From: Enterococcus mundtii
GTDB taxonomy: Bacteria > Bacillota > Bacilli > Lactobacillales > Enterococcaceae
Reading direction: 5' to 3'
Assembly: GCF_002947535.1 (NCBI RefSeq)
Contig: NZ_PUAP01000027.1
Span: 1 to 64,000, forward strand
DNA: 64,000 nt
This document shows, in pieces, positions 43,799 through 53,450 of this stretch; positions within the stretch are counted from its first letter, which is position 1, and each line of letters begins with the position of its first letter. The translations under genes and the position numbers were made by a program. The notes under the pieces are model-generated. The model did not search any database. It was not told where the DNA came from and saw nothing but the letters and a program-made list of their open reading frames with translations.

Positions 43799-43995
43799 TT
43801 GAAACGTAATCAGCACAAGTATGCATGTGTCGAAGTAGTGTGTATATCAAAATAAAGGTTGTGGATGATCATCTGGTACTGATTGAAAGCGAAAGATATT
43901 TACTGTTCGACGCTATCAGTATTGGCGATTTTCCCCACCTTTTTTGTTCCTATTCCTATAGGACTACTTGTCTAAAACGAAAGGACAGAGAATGG

Positions 43996-45348
43996 ATGAA
44001 CATAACAATACAAGAAATTGCTCAAGCAGTTGGCAGTCAGCATGAGTCAACCCAAACAATCACAGGAGTAGAATTTGATAGCCGCAAAATCAAAGAAGGC
44101 GACTTATTCGTTCCTTTAGCTGGCGCAAGAGATGGACACGAGTTTATTGAACAAGCTATCGCAAATGGGGCAGGTGCTTCTTTTTGGAGTTGGGAAGCCG
44201 AAAAGGCACCTGAAGGAATCGTGATCATACCAGTTTCTGACCCTTTAAAAGCGATGCAGGAATTGGCGCGCTATTATTTGAAAAAGGTTGGGGCGGATGT
44301 TGTGGCTGTTACCGGTAGTAATGGGAAGACGACCACAAAGGATCTAACAGCTTCTGTCTTAGCACAAGGATATAAAACCTATAAAACACAAGGGAATTAC
44401 AATAATAATATTGGTATGCCTTATACGATCTTGCATATGCCTCAAGATACTGAAAAAATCGTTTTAGAAATGGGAATGGATCATGCCAATGAAATTACAG
44501 AGCTATCGTCGTTGGCACAACCAAAAGTTGCAGCGATCACGATGATCGGTGAGGCTCACATTGAGAATCTTGGGTCACGAGAAGGCATCGCCAAAGCTAA
44601 AATGGAGATTGCAGACGGGTTGCTACCAGACGGATTATTGCTCATACCGAACAATGAACCATTGTTAGAACCGCTTATTGCTCCTTTGACTCAGAAAATC
44701 AAGACGTTTGGAATCGAAGAAGGCGATATTTCGGCACAACAAATCATCGAAGAAAAGCAACAAACCACATTTGTCGTTGAAGGCGAATCATTCACGATCC
44801 CTTTACCTGGTAAGTATAATGTAACGAATGCACTGATTGCTTATGCGATCGGGCAGTTTTTCGAGTTATCTCTGTCGGAGATCCGACGAGGTCTAGCAAC
44901 TGTCTCAGTGACACAAAACCGCACAGAATGGCTGACTGCTGGAAATGGAGCAGCGATCTTAAGTGATGTTTATAATGCAAATCCTACAGCCATGGGATTA
45001 GTTTTGGATACTGTAGCAAATCTTCCAGTAACAGGACGGAAACTTGCCGTTTTAGCAGATATGTTGGAACTAGGAGCAGACTCATCCAACATGCATGCTT
45101 CAATGAGTGAACATATTTCTTCAGACGTCTTCTCGATGATCTTTTTGTATGGAAAAGAAATGAAGGCATTAAAAGATACATTGTCTCAGAAATACCCTGA
45201 TTTGCCGGTGTATTATAGCGAAGAAAATAAAGAACAATTGATTGAAGCAGTCATTGCTGAAATCCAGCCAGATGACACGATTATATTAAAAGGTAGTAAT
45301 AGTATGGGCTTGATCGAAGTGGTAGAACGACTACAAGAAATGAAATAA
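43996..45348 (+). CDS. murF: UDP-N-acetylmuramoyl-tripeptide--D-alanyl-D-alanine ligase
   Basis: A 450-residue Mur ligase that adds D-Ala-D-Ala to the UDP-MurNAc tripeptide. The ATP loop is VTGSNGKTTTKDL (about 109-121); FDSRKIKEGDLFVPL is the N-terminal MurE/F-type domain and DVYNANPTAM a MurF motif. I chose ATG 43996 (NITIQEIAQAV), as family members start there and AAAGGACAGAG lies upstream; the open frame extends 57 codons further up, but that stretch resembles no MurF. It lies about 200 bases after ddl. Confidence 0.95.
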   Translation: MNITIQEIAQAVGSQHESTQTITGVEFDSRKIKEGDLFVPLAGARDGHEFIEQAIANGAGASFWSWEAEKAPEGIVIIPVSDPLKAMQELARYYLKKVGADVVAVTGSNGKTTTKDLTASVLAQGYKTYKTQGNYNNNIGMPYTILHMPQDTEKIVLEMGMDHANEITELSSLAQPKVAAITMIGEAHIENLGSREGIAKAKMEIADGLLPDGLLLIPNNEPLLEPLIAPLTQKIKTFGIEEGDISAQQIIEEKQQTTFVVEGESFTIPLPGKYNVTNALIAYAIGQFFELSLSEIRRGLATVSVTQNRTEWLTAGNGAAILSDVYNANPTAMGLVLDTVANLPVTGRKLAVLADMLELGADSSNMHASMSEHISSDVFSMIFLYGKEMKALKDTLSQKYPDLPVYYSEENKEQLIEAVIAEIQPDDTIILKGSNSMGLIEVVERLQEMK

Positions 45349-45359
45349 GAACTGTAAAC

Positions 45360-45388
45360 TTGCAGAAAACAATAAATTATGCTAGAAT
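45360..45388 (+). promoter_or_regulatory. Promoter of cshA
   Basis: TTGCAG, 17 bases, TAGAAT, directly after murF. It starts a leader of about 270 bases. Confidence 0.65.
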
Positions 45389-45664
45389 AACCTATTGCCG
45401 AAAGATGAAGAGAAATTGGACTGGCTTGATGATGAAATGCGAAAGCCAGATGTCATAACAATGATAAAGCTGAACGCGACCCGTTTGGCTTTTCTAATGC
45501 CTAAACTTCGCAAAGTGATTTTTCGGTGGTGCCACAGGGGCTAAGAATGGATGGGAAACGTGCGTGGCCACTGTCAAAAAAGCAACAGACACTTTGACCG
45601 AACAAAAGACGGGGTAGCAAACTATAGCTACATCCTCAGTTAACAACCATATAGGAGGATTCAT
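45389..45664 (+). promoter_or_regulatory. Long structured leader of the cshA mRNA
   Basis: The spacer contains complementary segments: CCGAAAGAT near 45400 with ATTTTTCGG near 45520, CTGGCTT/AAGCCAG within it, and GTGCCAC/GTGGCCAC further on. No open frame with a start site and no terminator lie inside. Cold-shock helicase mRNAs often have long regulatory leaders; I cannot assign this one to a known RNA family. Confidence 0.5.
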
Positions 45665-47200
45665 TTGAAATTTAAAGAACTAGAATTATCACCAGAATTA
45701 TTAAAATCAGTAGAACGTGCAGGATTTGAAGAAGCGACACCGATCCAATCAGAAACGATCCCACTTGCTTTACAAGGTAAAGATGTGATTGGACAAGCAC
45801 AAACAGGAACAGGTAAAACTGCTGCGTTTGGCTTACCGATGTTAGAGAAAATCGATGCAAATCGTCAAGAATTACAAGGATTGGTTATTGCACCAACACG
45901 TGAATTAGCGATCCAAACACAAGAAGAACTTTATCGTTTAGGACGTGACAAACGTGTCCGTGTCCAAGCTGTCTATGGTGGCGCCGATATCGGTCGTCAA
46001 ATCCGTGGATTGAAAGACCGTCCACATATCGTCGTTGGTACACCAGGTCGTATGTTAGACCATATCAACCGTCACACATTGAAACTTGGAACTGTTGAAA
46101 CATTAGTATTGGATGAAGCAGACGAAATGTTGAACATGGGCTTCTTAGAAGATATCGAAAGTATTATCTCTAAAGTGCCAGATCAACGTCAAACACTATT
46201 GTTCTCAGCAACAATGCCACCAGCAATCAAAAACATCGGTGTGAAATTCATGAAAGATCCAACTCACGTGAAAATCAAAACCAAAGAAATGACTGCTGAT
46301 TTGATCGATCAATACTATGTACGTGCAAAAGAATACGAAAAATTCGATGTGATGACTCGCTTGCTCGATGTACAATCACCAGAATTAACGATCGTCTTCG
46401 GCCGTACAAAACGTCGTGTAGATGAATTAGCTCGTGGCTTAGAAGCTCGTGGCTATCGTGCAGAAGGTATCCATGGCGATCTTTCCCAACAAAAACGTAT
46501 GAGCGTGTTACGTTCATTCAAGAGTGGTCATTTAGATATTTTAGTTGCTACAGACGTAGCTGCACGTGGTTTAGATATCTCAGGAGTTACTCATGTATAC
46601 AACTATGATATTCCACAAGACCCAGAAAGCTATGTTCACCGTATCGGTCGTACAGGCCGTGCAGGTAAAGGTGGTATGTCAGTGACTTTCGTTACACCAA
46701 ACGAAATGGGTTACTTACATGTTATTGAAAACTTAACGAAAAAACGTATGACAACTTTACGTCCACCAACTGAAAAAGAAGCATTCAAAGGACAACTAGG
46801 CGCTGCTATTGAACAAATCGAAGAAAAACTTGAAGAGAATGGCTTAGATAAATATCTGCAAACTGCAGATAAATTATTGGAAGAATATTCTGCTCAAGAT
46901 TTAGTCGCTTTATTATTGAAAACAACAGCCAAAGATCCATCAGATGCGACACCAGTAAAAATCACACCAGAACGTCCATTACCAATGCAGAAAAAAGGCT
47001 ACAACAAAAATGGTAAACGTGGTGGCGGAAATGGTGGCGGAAGTAGCCGAAATCGTCGTGACAACGGCAACTACCGTGGCAACAAAAATTCAAAAGGTAG
47101 CGGTAGCTACAGCAAAAACCATAACAAGCAAAAAGACAATGGTGGAAAACGCACAAACGACAAAAAACGTGGTTTCGTGATCCGTACGAACAACGACTAA
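45665..47200 (+). CDS. cshA: DEAD-box ATP-dependent RNA helicase CshA
   Basis: The 511-residue helicase has the full motif set: Q motif ([12 protein letters not shown]), motif I AQTGTGKT, Ia [29 protein letters not shown] region [17 protein letters not shown] and [15 protein letters not shown]. The C-terminal tail (about 430-511) is rich in Gly, Arg, Asn and Lys, an RNA-binding tail. CshA helps mRNA decay and cold growth in Firmicutes. The start is TTG with AGGAGG upstream. A long structured leader precedes it and repeat copy C follows. Confidence 0.95.
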   Translation: MKFKELELSPELLKSVERAGFEEATPIQSETIPLALQGKDVIGQAQTGTGKTAAFGLPMLEKIDANRQELQGLVIAPTRELAIQTQEELYRLGRDKRVRVQAVYGGADIGRQIRGLKDRPHIVVGTPGRMLDHINRHTLKLGTVETLVLDEADEMLNMGFLEDIESIISKVPDQRQTLLFSATMPPAIKNIGVKFMKDPTHVKIKTKEMTADLIDQYYVRAKEYEKFDVMTRLLDVQSPELTIVFGRTKRRVDELARGLEARGYRAEGIHGDLSQQKRMSVLRSFKSGHLDILVATDVAARGLDISGVTHVYNYDIPQDPESYVHRIGRTGRAGKGGMSVTFVTPNEMGYLHVIENLTKKRMTTLRPPTEKEAFKGQLGAAIEQIEEKLEENGLDKYLQTADKLLEEYSAQDLVALLLKTTAKDPSDATPVKITPERPLPMQKKGYNKNGKRGGGNGGGSSRNRRDNGNYRGNKNSKGSGSYSKNHNKQKDNGGKRTNDKKRGFVIRTNND

Positions 47201-47236
47201 TCACCATGTAAGGTGGTTGACTTAGAAAGACCATCC

Positions 47237-47296
47237 AAATAATCCCGTAAGATCCGAAAATAGCTTGCCTAATTTTTGGACCTTGCGGGATTATTT
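47237..47296 (+). terminator. Palindromic repeat copy C, probable cshA terminator
   Basis: AAATAATCCCG...AAGATCC pairs with GGACCTTGCGGGATTATTTT; the loop side holds CCGAAAAT and ATTTTTGG as in copies A and B. It ends in TTATTTTGT, 37 bases after the cshA stop. Confidence 0.75.
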
Positions 47297-47299
47297 TGT

Positions 47300-47890
47300 A
47301 TTGCTTATTTGGAATTCCCAGATAATAAAAAAACAAACATCCTCTCTTTTGATTACATCAAGAAGTAGAGATCATCGTACATAAATCTACTAGTAACAGG
47401 AAATCTAAGAGTATAAAATATAAATTGAACTTAATTGCTCACTTTAACGATCAATTTAGATAACTTCAATAAAAATGTTATTTAAAAAAATAAAATATTT
47501 GATTTTTTAAGAGGATAGCGACAAATTATTGTTTTTTTTGTTTATTAAGTAAAAATCATTTCTTTTTTTATTCGTAATTCATGGTAAATTAGAATAAATA
47601 CCAATAAAATGGTTTTACAAACAATCAAGACGAAAAATGATTTATATATCAGCTGTTTTTCGAATTGCAAGACTTATTTTTTTGAAAAACGTTCGTAAAA
47701 AAAGAAGCGAAGTGACTGGAGCTGTTTTTTAAGTATCAGAGATTTTTATCAATCAATTCTCAATGGCTTTTTATTAGAGAAAATGGAGATAGGTGTTTTC
47801 ACTAAGAAACAACTTTCATTTTTGTTATTTCTAGACTTATTGGTGGTAAATTGTCTAAAATTTGGTAGAATTAGAGTGTTCTAAAATTTT
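47300..47890. other. AT-rich intergenic region with no gene seen
   Basis: About 600 bases, markedly AT-rich with runs of A and T. No open frame with a credible start site was seen on either strand. A -10-like TAGAAT lies near 47864-47869 upstream of acpS, with a poor -35. Confidence 0.5.
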
Positions 47891-47908
47891 TTGAAAAGAG
47901 AATCGTGT

Positions 47909-48259
47909 ATGATAAAAGGGATTGGGATTGATGCAGTTGAACTGTCGAGGATTGCTAAGATCATTAAAGAAAAGCAAAACTTTATTGATCGCGTACTGAC
48001 ACCAAGTGAAATCGAAATGTTTCATTTGCTGCCATTTCATCGCCAAGTTGAGTTTTTAGGCGGTCGTTATGCATGTAAAGAAGCTTTTTCAAAGGCTTGG
48101 GGAACAGGAATCGGTAAAGTTACCTTTCAAGAGATCGAAATTTTAAAAAATGAATCAGGACAACCAATTGTAACGAAATCTCCACATGAAGGAGCAGTCT
48201 GGGTCAGCATCACACATACAGATGAGTTAGCTTTTGCACAGATTATTTTAGAAGACTAG
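47909..48259 (+). CDS. acpS: Holo-[acyl-carrier-protein] synthase
   Basis: A 116-residue phosphopantetheinyl transferase that activates acyl carrier protein with CoA. GIGIDAVELSRI holds the metal-binding Asp (near residue 8) and FLGGRYACKEAFSKAWG the second metal-binding Glu. The C-terminal WVSITHTDELAFAQIIL is typical. I chose ATG 47909, the family start; the frame continues six codons upstream from a TTG-like start. alr begins 15 bases after the stop, so acpS, alr and mazF form one operon. Confidence 0.94.
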   Translation: MIKGIGIDAVELSRIAKIIKEKQNFIDRVLTPSEIEMFHLLPFHRQVEFLGGRYACKEAFSKAWGTGIGKVTFQEIEILKNESGQPIVTKSPHEGAVWVSITHTDELAFAQIILED

Positions 48260-48274
48260 AAAGAAGGAAGAACA

Positions 48275-49393
48275 ATGGTTATTGCTTGGCATCGTCCGAC
48301 AAAAGCAATTGTACATAAACAGGCAATTACAGAAAATGTAGCCAATGAAGTTGCTCGATTAAATGGGAAAGAATTGTTTGCTGTTGTAAAAGCAGATGGT
48401 TATGGTCATGGAGCAATCGAAACAGCAGATGCTGCAAAAAAAGGTGGCGCTTCTGGTTTTTGCGTAGCTACTTTAGATGAGGGAATCGAGCTGAGAGAGG
48501 CTGGTTTCACACAACCTATTCTTGTATTGAATATGGTCCCGATCGACACATTGACACTTGCGGTCATCCACGATCTATCCATTACTGCGGGAACAAAAGA
48601 ATGGTTGGAAGCTTCGGCTGCTTATATGGCAGAACGGCATTTAGACTATTTATTGAAATTGCATTTGAAAGTCGATACCGGAATGGGAAGAATCGGCTTT
48701 CTCAATAGTGCAGAAGTGAATGAGGCAGTCGCAATCATCCAAGATAGTCCGAATTTAGAATGGGAAGGGATCTACACTCATTTTTCTACAGCAGATCAAG
48801 CAGATACGACTTATTGGGAAAAACAGAACCAAAAATTCAGTGAGATCATCGAAAGCCTACCCACTTTACCAAGATATGTCCATAGCAGTAATAGTGCCAC
48901 TGCATTATGGCACGAAAAAGCTATAGGCAATATGATCCGCTATGGGGTAGCAATGTATGGCTTGAATCCATCTGGTCACGCGTTAGCGGAAGTGTATCCC
49001 CTACAACCAGCACTTGAACTTGTATCTGAGTTGATCCAAGTGAAAGAGTTGTCAGCAGGAGAAGGCGTAGGATATGGAAAAACCTATACGACTTCAGCTT
49101 CAGAATGGATCGGAACTGTACCAATCGGCTACGCAGATGGTTGGTTACGAAAAATGCAAGGTTTCTCATTATTAGTAGAGGGTAATTATTGTGAGATCAT
49201 TGGTCGTGTATGTATGGATCAATTAATGATCCGTCTACCCTATCAAATGCCAGTAGGAACCAAAGTTACGTTGATCGGAAAAAATCAACAGGCTAAAATC
49301 ACCATGCAAGATGTAGCAGATCAATTGGGTACGATCCATTACGAAGTCGCATGTGTGCTAGGGCCCCGTATACCTAGAGAATATCAAGAGTGA
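48275..49393 (+). CDS. alr: Alanine racemase
   Basis: The 372-residue PLP enzyme makes D-alanine for the cell wall. The PLP Lys39 lies in [11 protein letters not shown], the substrate Tyr in VGYGKTYTT, and [11 protein letters not shown] and [14 protein letters not shown] complete the family pattern. AAGAAGGAAG precedes the ATG. It lies between acpS and mazF with only 10 bases to the latter. D-alanine feeds ddl and murF, also encoded in this window. Confidence 0.96.
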   Translation: MVIAWHRPTKAIVHKQAITENVANEVARLNGKELFAVVKADGYGHGAIETADAAKKGGASGFCVATLDEGIELREAGFTQPILVLNMVPIDTLTLAVIHDLSITAGTKEWLEASAAYMAERHLDYLLKLHLKVDTGMGRIGFLNSAEVNEAVAIIQDSPNLEWEGIYTHFSTADQADTTYWEKQNQKFSEIIESLPTLPRYVHSSNSATALWHEKAIGNMIRYGVAMYGLNPSGHALAEVYPLQPALELVSELIQVKELSAGEGVGYGKTYTTSASEWIGTVPIGYADGWLRKMQGFSLLVEGNYCEIIGRVCMDQLMIRLPYQMPVGTKVTLIGKNQQAKITMQDVADQLGTIHYEVACVLGPRIPREYQE

Positions 49394-49403
49394 GGAGAGG
49401 CGT

Positions 49404-49766
49404 ATGGTAAAAAGAGGAGATATTTATTTTGCTGATCTTTCTCCGGTGGTAGGATCAGAACAAGGTGGGACAAGACCGGTCTTAGTGATTCAGAACAATT
49501 TAGGTAATCATTTCAGTCCAACGGTCATCGTAGCAGCAATCACTGCGAAAATGGCAAAACCTAAATTGCCCACACATATAGGAATCAAAGCGACCGGAAC
49601 AGGGATCGAAAGAGACTCAGTCATTTTACTTGAACAAATCAGAACGATTGATAAATCTAGATTAAAAGAAAAAGTCTGTCATTTAGAACGATCGATCATG
49701 TTAGATGTCGATCGTGCATTGAAAATCAGTGTTGGTATCGAAGCGCTTGTCCCAGTTTCAAAATAA
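49404..49766 (+). CDS. mazF: MazF/EndoA-type mRNA interferase
   Basis: A 120-residue toxin with the MazF start [20 protein letters not shown], then [10 protein letters not shown] and the block [13 protein letters not shown], and [17 protein letters not shown]. It would cut mRNA at short sequence motifs. In Bacillus and Staphylococcus a small antitoxin gene lies between alr and this gene; here only 10 bases separate them and no antitoxin frame is visible either side. GAGGAGAGG precedes the ATG. It is either controlled by an antitoxin elsewhere or has another role. Confidence 0.93.
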   Translation: MVKRGDIYFADLSPVVGSEQGGTRPVLVIQNNLGNHFSPTVIVAAITAKMAKPKLPTHIGIKATGTGIERDSVILLEQIRTIDKSRLKEKVCHLERSIMLDVDRALKISVGIEALVPVSK

Positions 49767-49917
49767 AAGACAAAAACAGCACGTTTATACATAAAAAAAT
49801 AGCACCGTGTGTTTAGTCAATCATTGCGCGATTCAGCGCTTGGCAACAACAAAAAAGAGGAACTTCAACGTGTCTGGGACATTCGTCCTTTCGCACCATC
49901 TAAAACCGAATAAACGG

Positions 49918-50024
49918 CGGGAACAGAAGTAACCTCTTCGAAAAATAAGGCGCCATTCACAAAAATTTGAAAAATAATTTTCGTGGATGGTGCCTTATTT
50001 CTCGAGGTTAAGCACTTCTGTCCC
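49918..50024. repeat. Palindromic intergenic repeat, copy D
   Basis: The left half GGGAACAGAAGTAACCTC...AAATAAGGCGCCAT pairs with the right half GGTGCCTTATTT...GAGGTTAAGCACTTCTGTCCC over about 45 bases with small bulges. The right half, reversed, reads ACAGAAGTGCTTAACCTCGA, almost the left flank of copy A. It lies after mazF and may end that operon. Confidence 0.75.
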
Positions 50025-50420
50025 AACCTCCGGCTATCCTGCCTTTTTTTGTATGGTTTTTCGGTTTTAACGTATTTTCCAGTTTTATCGGAAGATTTTG
50101 AGGATACAATAACGAGATATTCTTATTCAAAATAAGAATATCTTTTTATGAGTACCCAATTTAGACAATTTTTTTAGAAACTATGGTAAGCTTTTTATAA
50201 CAATTCTATTTGAATATACATGAGAATTTTGTCAGAACGCTAAATTTGATAGTGGAATAGTGGATAAGGGAAGATTAAGTATTTGTTAAGCAAGAGATGA
50301 CAATATTCGGACAGTTTGATTTAACTGTCAAAAAATCAGTTGTTGGATTGAAAATAGGATTGAAAATCGTATGGTTTTCATGATAAAGTGATGCAGCTGA
50401 AACAAAAAAAGGTGATGAAT
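50025..50420. other. AT-rich spacer upstream of the YhgE/Pip gene
   Basis: No gene was seen. A short dyad ACAGTTTGATTTAACTGT lies near 50310-50330, close to the YhgE start, and could be a regulator site; that is a guess. Confidence 0.4.
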
Positions 50421-53150
50421 ATGAAATCAATAAAAAATACAATAAACTTATATTTACTCGATTGGAAACGAATTTTTAAAAATCCTGTTGCGACTCTTTT
50501 GATCATCGCAATTATGATCATTCCTTCATTATATGCTTGGTTCAATATCAAAGCTTTATGGGACCCTTATGGCAATACAGGGGAATTGCCGATTGCTGTT
50601 TATAGTGCAGACAAGCCGGCTGAGTTTGAAGGACAAGAAGTCGCTATCGGAAAAGAAGTACTGAAATCTTTACATGAGAATAAGGATTTAGGTTGGCAAT
50701 TCGTTGACTCTAAAAAAGAATTAGAAGACGGTGTACGGTCTGGGGAATACTATGCTGGTATCTATTTGCCAGAGAATTTCTCGGAGGATCTATTAAGCTT
50801 TATGAGTGGAGATATCAAAAAGCCGGAAATTGAATATACAGTCAATCAAAAAATCAATGCCATTGCACCAAAAATCACAGATAAAGGTGCATCTACGATC
50901 CAATCACAAATCTCCAGTGAATTTATACGGACGGCGAGCGAAACTTTACTAAAAGTCTTTAATGAAATTGGGTACGATATCGATACCAACCTTGTAAGTA
51001 TCAATAAAGTAAAATCAATGATTCTATCAACAGATGAAAACTTGGATACGATCGATGGCTATACCCAACAAGTACTTGACCTACAAAAACAATTACCAGA
51101 TATCAAAGATAAATTAGCGAAAGCAAATGAATTTGTTGATTACCTCCCAGAAGTAGATGAGATGGGACAAAAAGTCGTTGAATTAAACGATAAAATGCCA
51201 GAGTTGAAGGAACAAGCCAAAATCATTCTTGACCTTCAACAAAAAATTCCAGAGATCCAAGATGCCGGACGACAAATTGCTGAAATCGACAACGATTTTT
51301 CATCAATCGAAGAAACGATGAATCAAGGAATCGAGGAAGCAAAACAAGGATTGACCATCATCCAACAAGTCCAAGACATCTTGCCTGATGTGAAAAATTT
51401 AGAATCACAAGCGAAGAATCTTGCAGCGGATACCAAAACTGGCGCTGAACAATTAAAAGAAGCAGTACCAGGTATCACGACCAGCGTGAAGACGACGTTA
51501 GATTCGATTGGGCAAGTAGCGACAAATACAGCTAGTTTAGCTGAGGCAATCAATTCTGCCCTAAAAACAGCTGTAGAAGATAATAAGTTAACAGATGAAG
51601 AACGAGAAAACCTAGTGAAGTTAGTTGACAACATATCCTCTAGTATTAGTAGTCAGCAAACAGCAATAAATAGTCTAATAGAATTTTTAACAAATTTACA
51701 AAAAGAAAATGGCGGAGAGAATTTAACGGATATTATCAATCTATTAAACAATATCAGTGCAAATTTAAATACAATTAACTCACGTCTGCCAAATCTTAAG
51801 AGTATCATTCAATCAGCTAGTGTAGAAGAAATTGAAAAATTAGTGTCTGACGAATTAACAAGTATAACAGCAGCTGCAAAAAATGTTAATGATACTATCG
51901 GTAAAATAGACGTAAATGAAGTCAGCACCACCGTTGAATCGATCTTGACTCAAGTGATCGATACGATCAGTACGGCGCAAGGTGCATTGAGTAAAGCAGA
52001 TCAAATCGACTTTGATTCGCTATTAAATTCAACCAAAGCAACCGTGACGAATGCGGTGGCGATCTTAGAGAAATATCAGAAAGAAATGCCTGCGATCGGT
52101 CAAGAAATCCACGATGCGAATACGATGCTAAATGATAATATGGAAACGATCGTGAATGGGATCAACAAGGGAGCTGACCTATACAACAACGATTTACCTG
52201 TATTAGAAGAAAAACTTGGTTTAGCTGCTGATTTTATCCAAAATGATTGGCCAACGATCAAAAATGAAATCAATAGCACAATGACCACCGTCAACGATAA
52301 AATGCCGGAAGTCGAAACAGCGGTGAATGCTGCAGCAGACTTGATCACGAACGACTGGCCAAACATCAAAGCTGGTATCCAAAAAGCCGCAGATGCGATC
52401 CGTAAAGGAGAAGAAGAGGTTGATCTAGGTGAAGTCATCAAACTCTTGAAATTAGATGCGACAAAGGAAAGTGATTTCTTTACGATGCCTGTGGAACTGC
52501 AAACTAATTCGTTGTATCCAATCCCTAATAATGGATCAGCAAGTACACCGTTCTACACTGCACTATGTTTGTGGGTAGGTGCGGTCTTACTTTCAAGTGT
52601 TGCGACAACAGATTATTATTTAGATAAAAAAGCGCGTAAAAACTATACAAAACGGGAACAGTTTGGCGCCCGCATGTTGACCTTCTTGACGATGGCGATC
52701 GCCCAAAGCTTGATCGTGACTTTAGGGAATATGTTCTTGCTAGGTGTGTACGTAGTGAATCCAGTCTATAGTGTACTATTTGCTATTTTGATTGCTTTGT
52801 CATTTATGATGATCGTCTATGTTTTAGCAGCACTGTTTGACAATGTCGGCAAAGGGATAGCCATCATTATTCTTGTCTTGTCCATATCTGGTGGTGGTGG
52901 GAACTACCCAATTCAAGTTTCAGGGAAATTTTTCCAAATGATCAATCCTTTCTTGCCATTTACTCATGCAGTCAACCTTTTACGTGAATCAGCCGGTGGT
53001 ATCTACTGGCCAAATGCGACACATGCGATTTTGATTTTAGTCGGCATATTCATTGTCGTAGGGATCATTGGTACAGTATCCTATCCATTTGTTAGTGAAA
53101 AAATGAAGAAATTCAAAGAAGCTGCGCATGAAAGTCGAATCTTCCACTAG
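50421..53150 (+). CDS. YhgE/Pip domain-containing membrane protein
   Basis: A 909-residue protein of the YhgE/Pip family (ABC-2-type exporter-like, phage infection protein relatives). It has one membrane helix near the start ([19 protein letters not shown]), a very long extracellular helical domain (about 60-700) with repeating leucine/alanine heptads, and five to six C-terminal helices (about 710-890) with the Gly-rich [10 protein letters not shown]. In lactococci Pip is a phage receptor; in other Firmicutes relatives handle lipids or small molecules. ATG 50421 has AAAGGTGAT upstream; ATG 50388 lacks it. The segment around 51590-51890 looks more AT-rich than its flanks. Confidence 0.88.
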   Translation: MKSIKNTINLYLLDWKRIFKNPVATLLIIAIMIIPSLYAWFNIKALWDPYGNTGELPIAVYSADKPAEFEGQEVAIGKEVLKSLHENKDLGWQFVDSKKELEDGVRSGEYYAGIYLPENFSEDLLSFMSGDIKKPEIEYTVNQKINAIAPKITDKGASTIQSQISSEFIRTASETLLKVFNEIGYDIDTNLVSINKVKSMILSTDENLDTIDGYTQQVLDLQKQLPDIKDKLAKANEFVDYLPEVDEMGQKVVELNDKMPELKEQAKIILDLQQKIPEIQDAGRQIAEIDNDFSSIEETMNQGIEEAKQGLTIIQQVQDILPDVKNLESQAKNLAADTKTGAEQLKEAVPGITTSVKTTLDSIGQVATNTASLAEAINSALKTAVEDNKLTDEERENLVKLVDNISSSISSQQTAINSLIEFLTNLQKENGGENLTDIINLLNNISANLNTINSRLPNLKSIIQSASVEEIEKLVSDELTSITAAAKNVNDTIGKIDVNEVSTTVESILTQVIDTISTAQGALSKADQIDFDSLLNSTKATVTNAVAILEKYQKEMPAIGQEIHDANTMLNDNMETIVNGINKGADLYNNDLPVLEEKLGLAADFIQNDWPTIKNEINSTMTTVNDKMPEVETAVNAAADLITNDWPNIKAGIQKAADAIRKGEEEVDLGEVIKLLKLDATKESDFFTMPVELQTNSLYPIPNNGSASTPFYTALCLWVGAVLLSSVATTDYYLDKKARKNYTKREQFGARMLTFLTMAIAQSLIVTLGNMFLLGVYVVNPVYSVLFAILIALSFMMIVYVLAALFDNVGKGIAIIILVLSISGGGGNYPIQVSGKFFQMINPFLPFTHAVNLLRESAGGIYWPNATHAILILVGIFIVVGIIGTVSYPFVSEKMKKFKEAAHESRIFH

Positions 53151-53209
53151 AAACTTGGCATCATCCATTCGTTTCTCGTAAAGATTTTATGACTCAGTTT
53201 TTAGACGAA

Positions 53210-53250
53210 GACGAGTTTAGGATAACGTTATTTTCCTAAGCTCGTCTTTC
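53210..53250 (+). terminator. Terminator after the YhgE/Pip gene
   Basis: AAGACGAG-TTTAGGA pairs with TCCTAAG-CTCGTCTT, with a short pyrimidine-rich tail TTCCTCT. Confidence 0.65.
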
Positions 53251-53350
53251 CTCTATACAAAAGAAAGTGAAGGGTTGATTTATGGAAAATGCTCAAAAAA
53301 TAAATTAAAAAAAGATGGGGATTTTCTATCAATATTTTTCCCGAATTTTG

Positions 53351-53379
53351 TTGACATTTAAAGGTCAAGGGCGTACTAT
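53351..53379 (+). promoter_or_regulatory. Promoter of kimA
   Basis: A perfect TTGACA, 17 bases, TACTAT, about 70 bases before the start. The leader is too short for the cyclic di-AMP riboswitch that controls kimA in Bacillus. Confidence 0.65.
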
Positions 53380-53450
53380 AACATCTTGTTTACTATAAAA
53401 AATGACACCTGTAATTCGTAGGGGAAAAGGTGTGTAAAGGAGCATAGAAA

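Noticed and set aside
43825-43995. 57-codon upstream extension of murF
   Set aside because: Does not resemble the MurF N-terminus, and a ribosome binding site lies at the shorter start.
45500-45560. GGTGGTGCCACAGG in the cshA leader, superficially like a T-box core
   Set aside because: The rest of the T-box pattern and a terminator are missing, and the gene is not related to aminoacylation.
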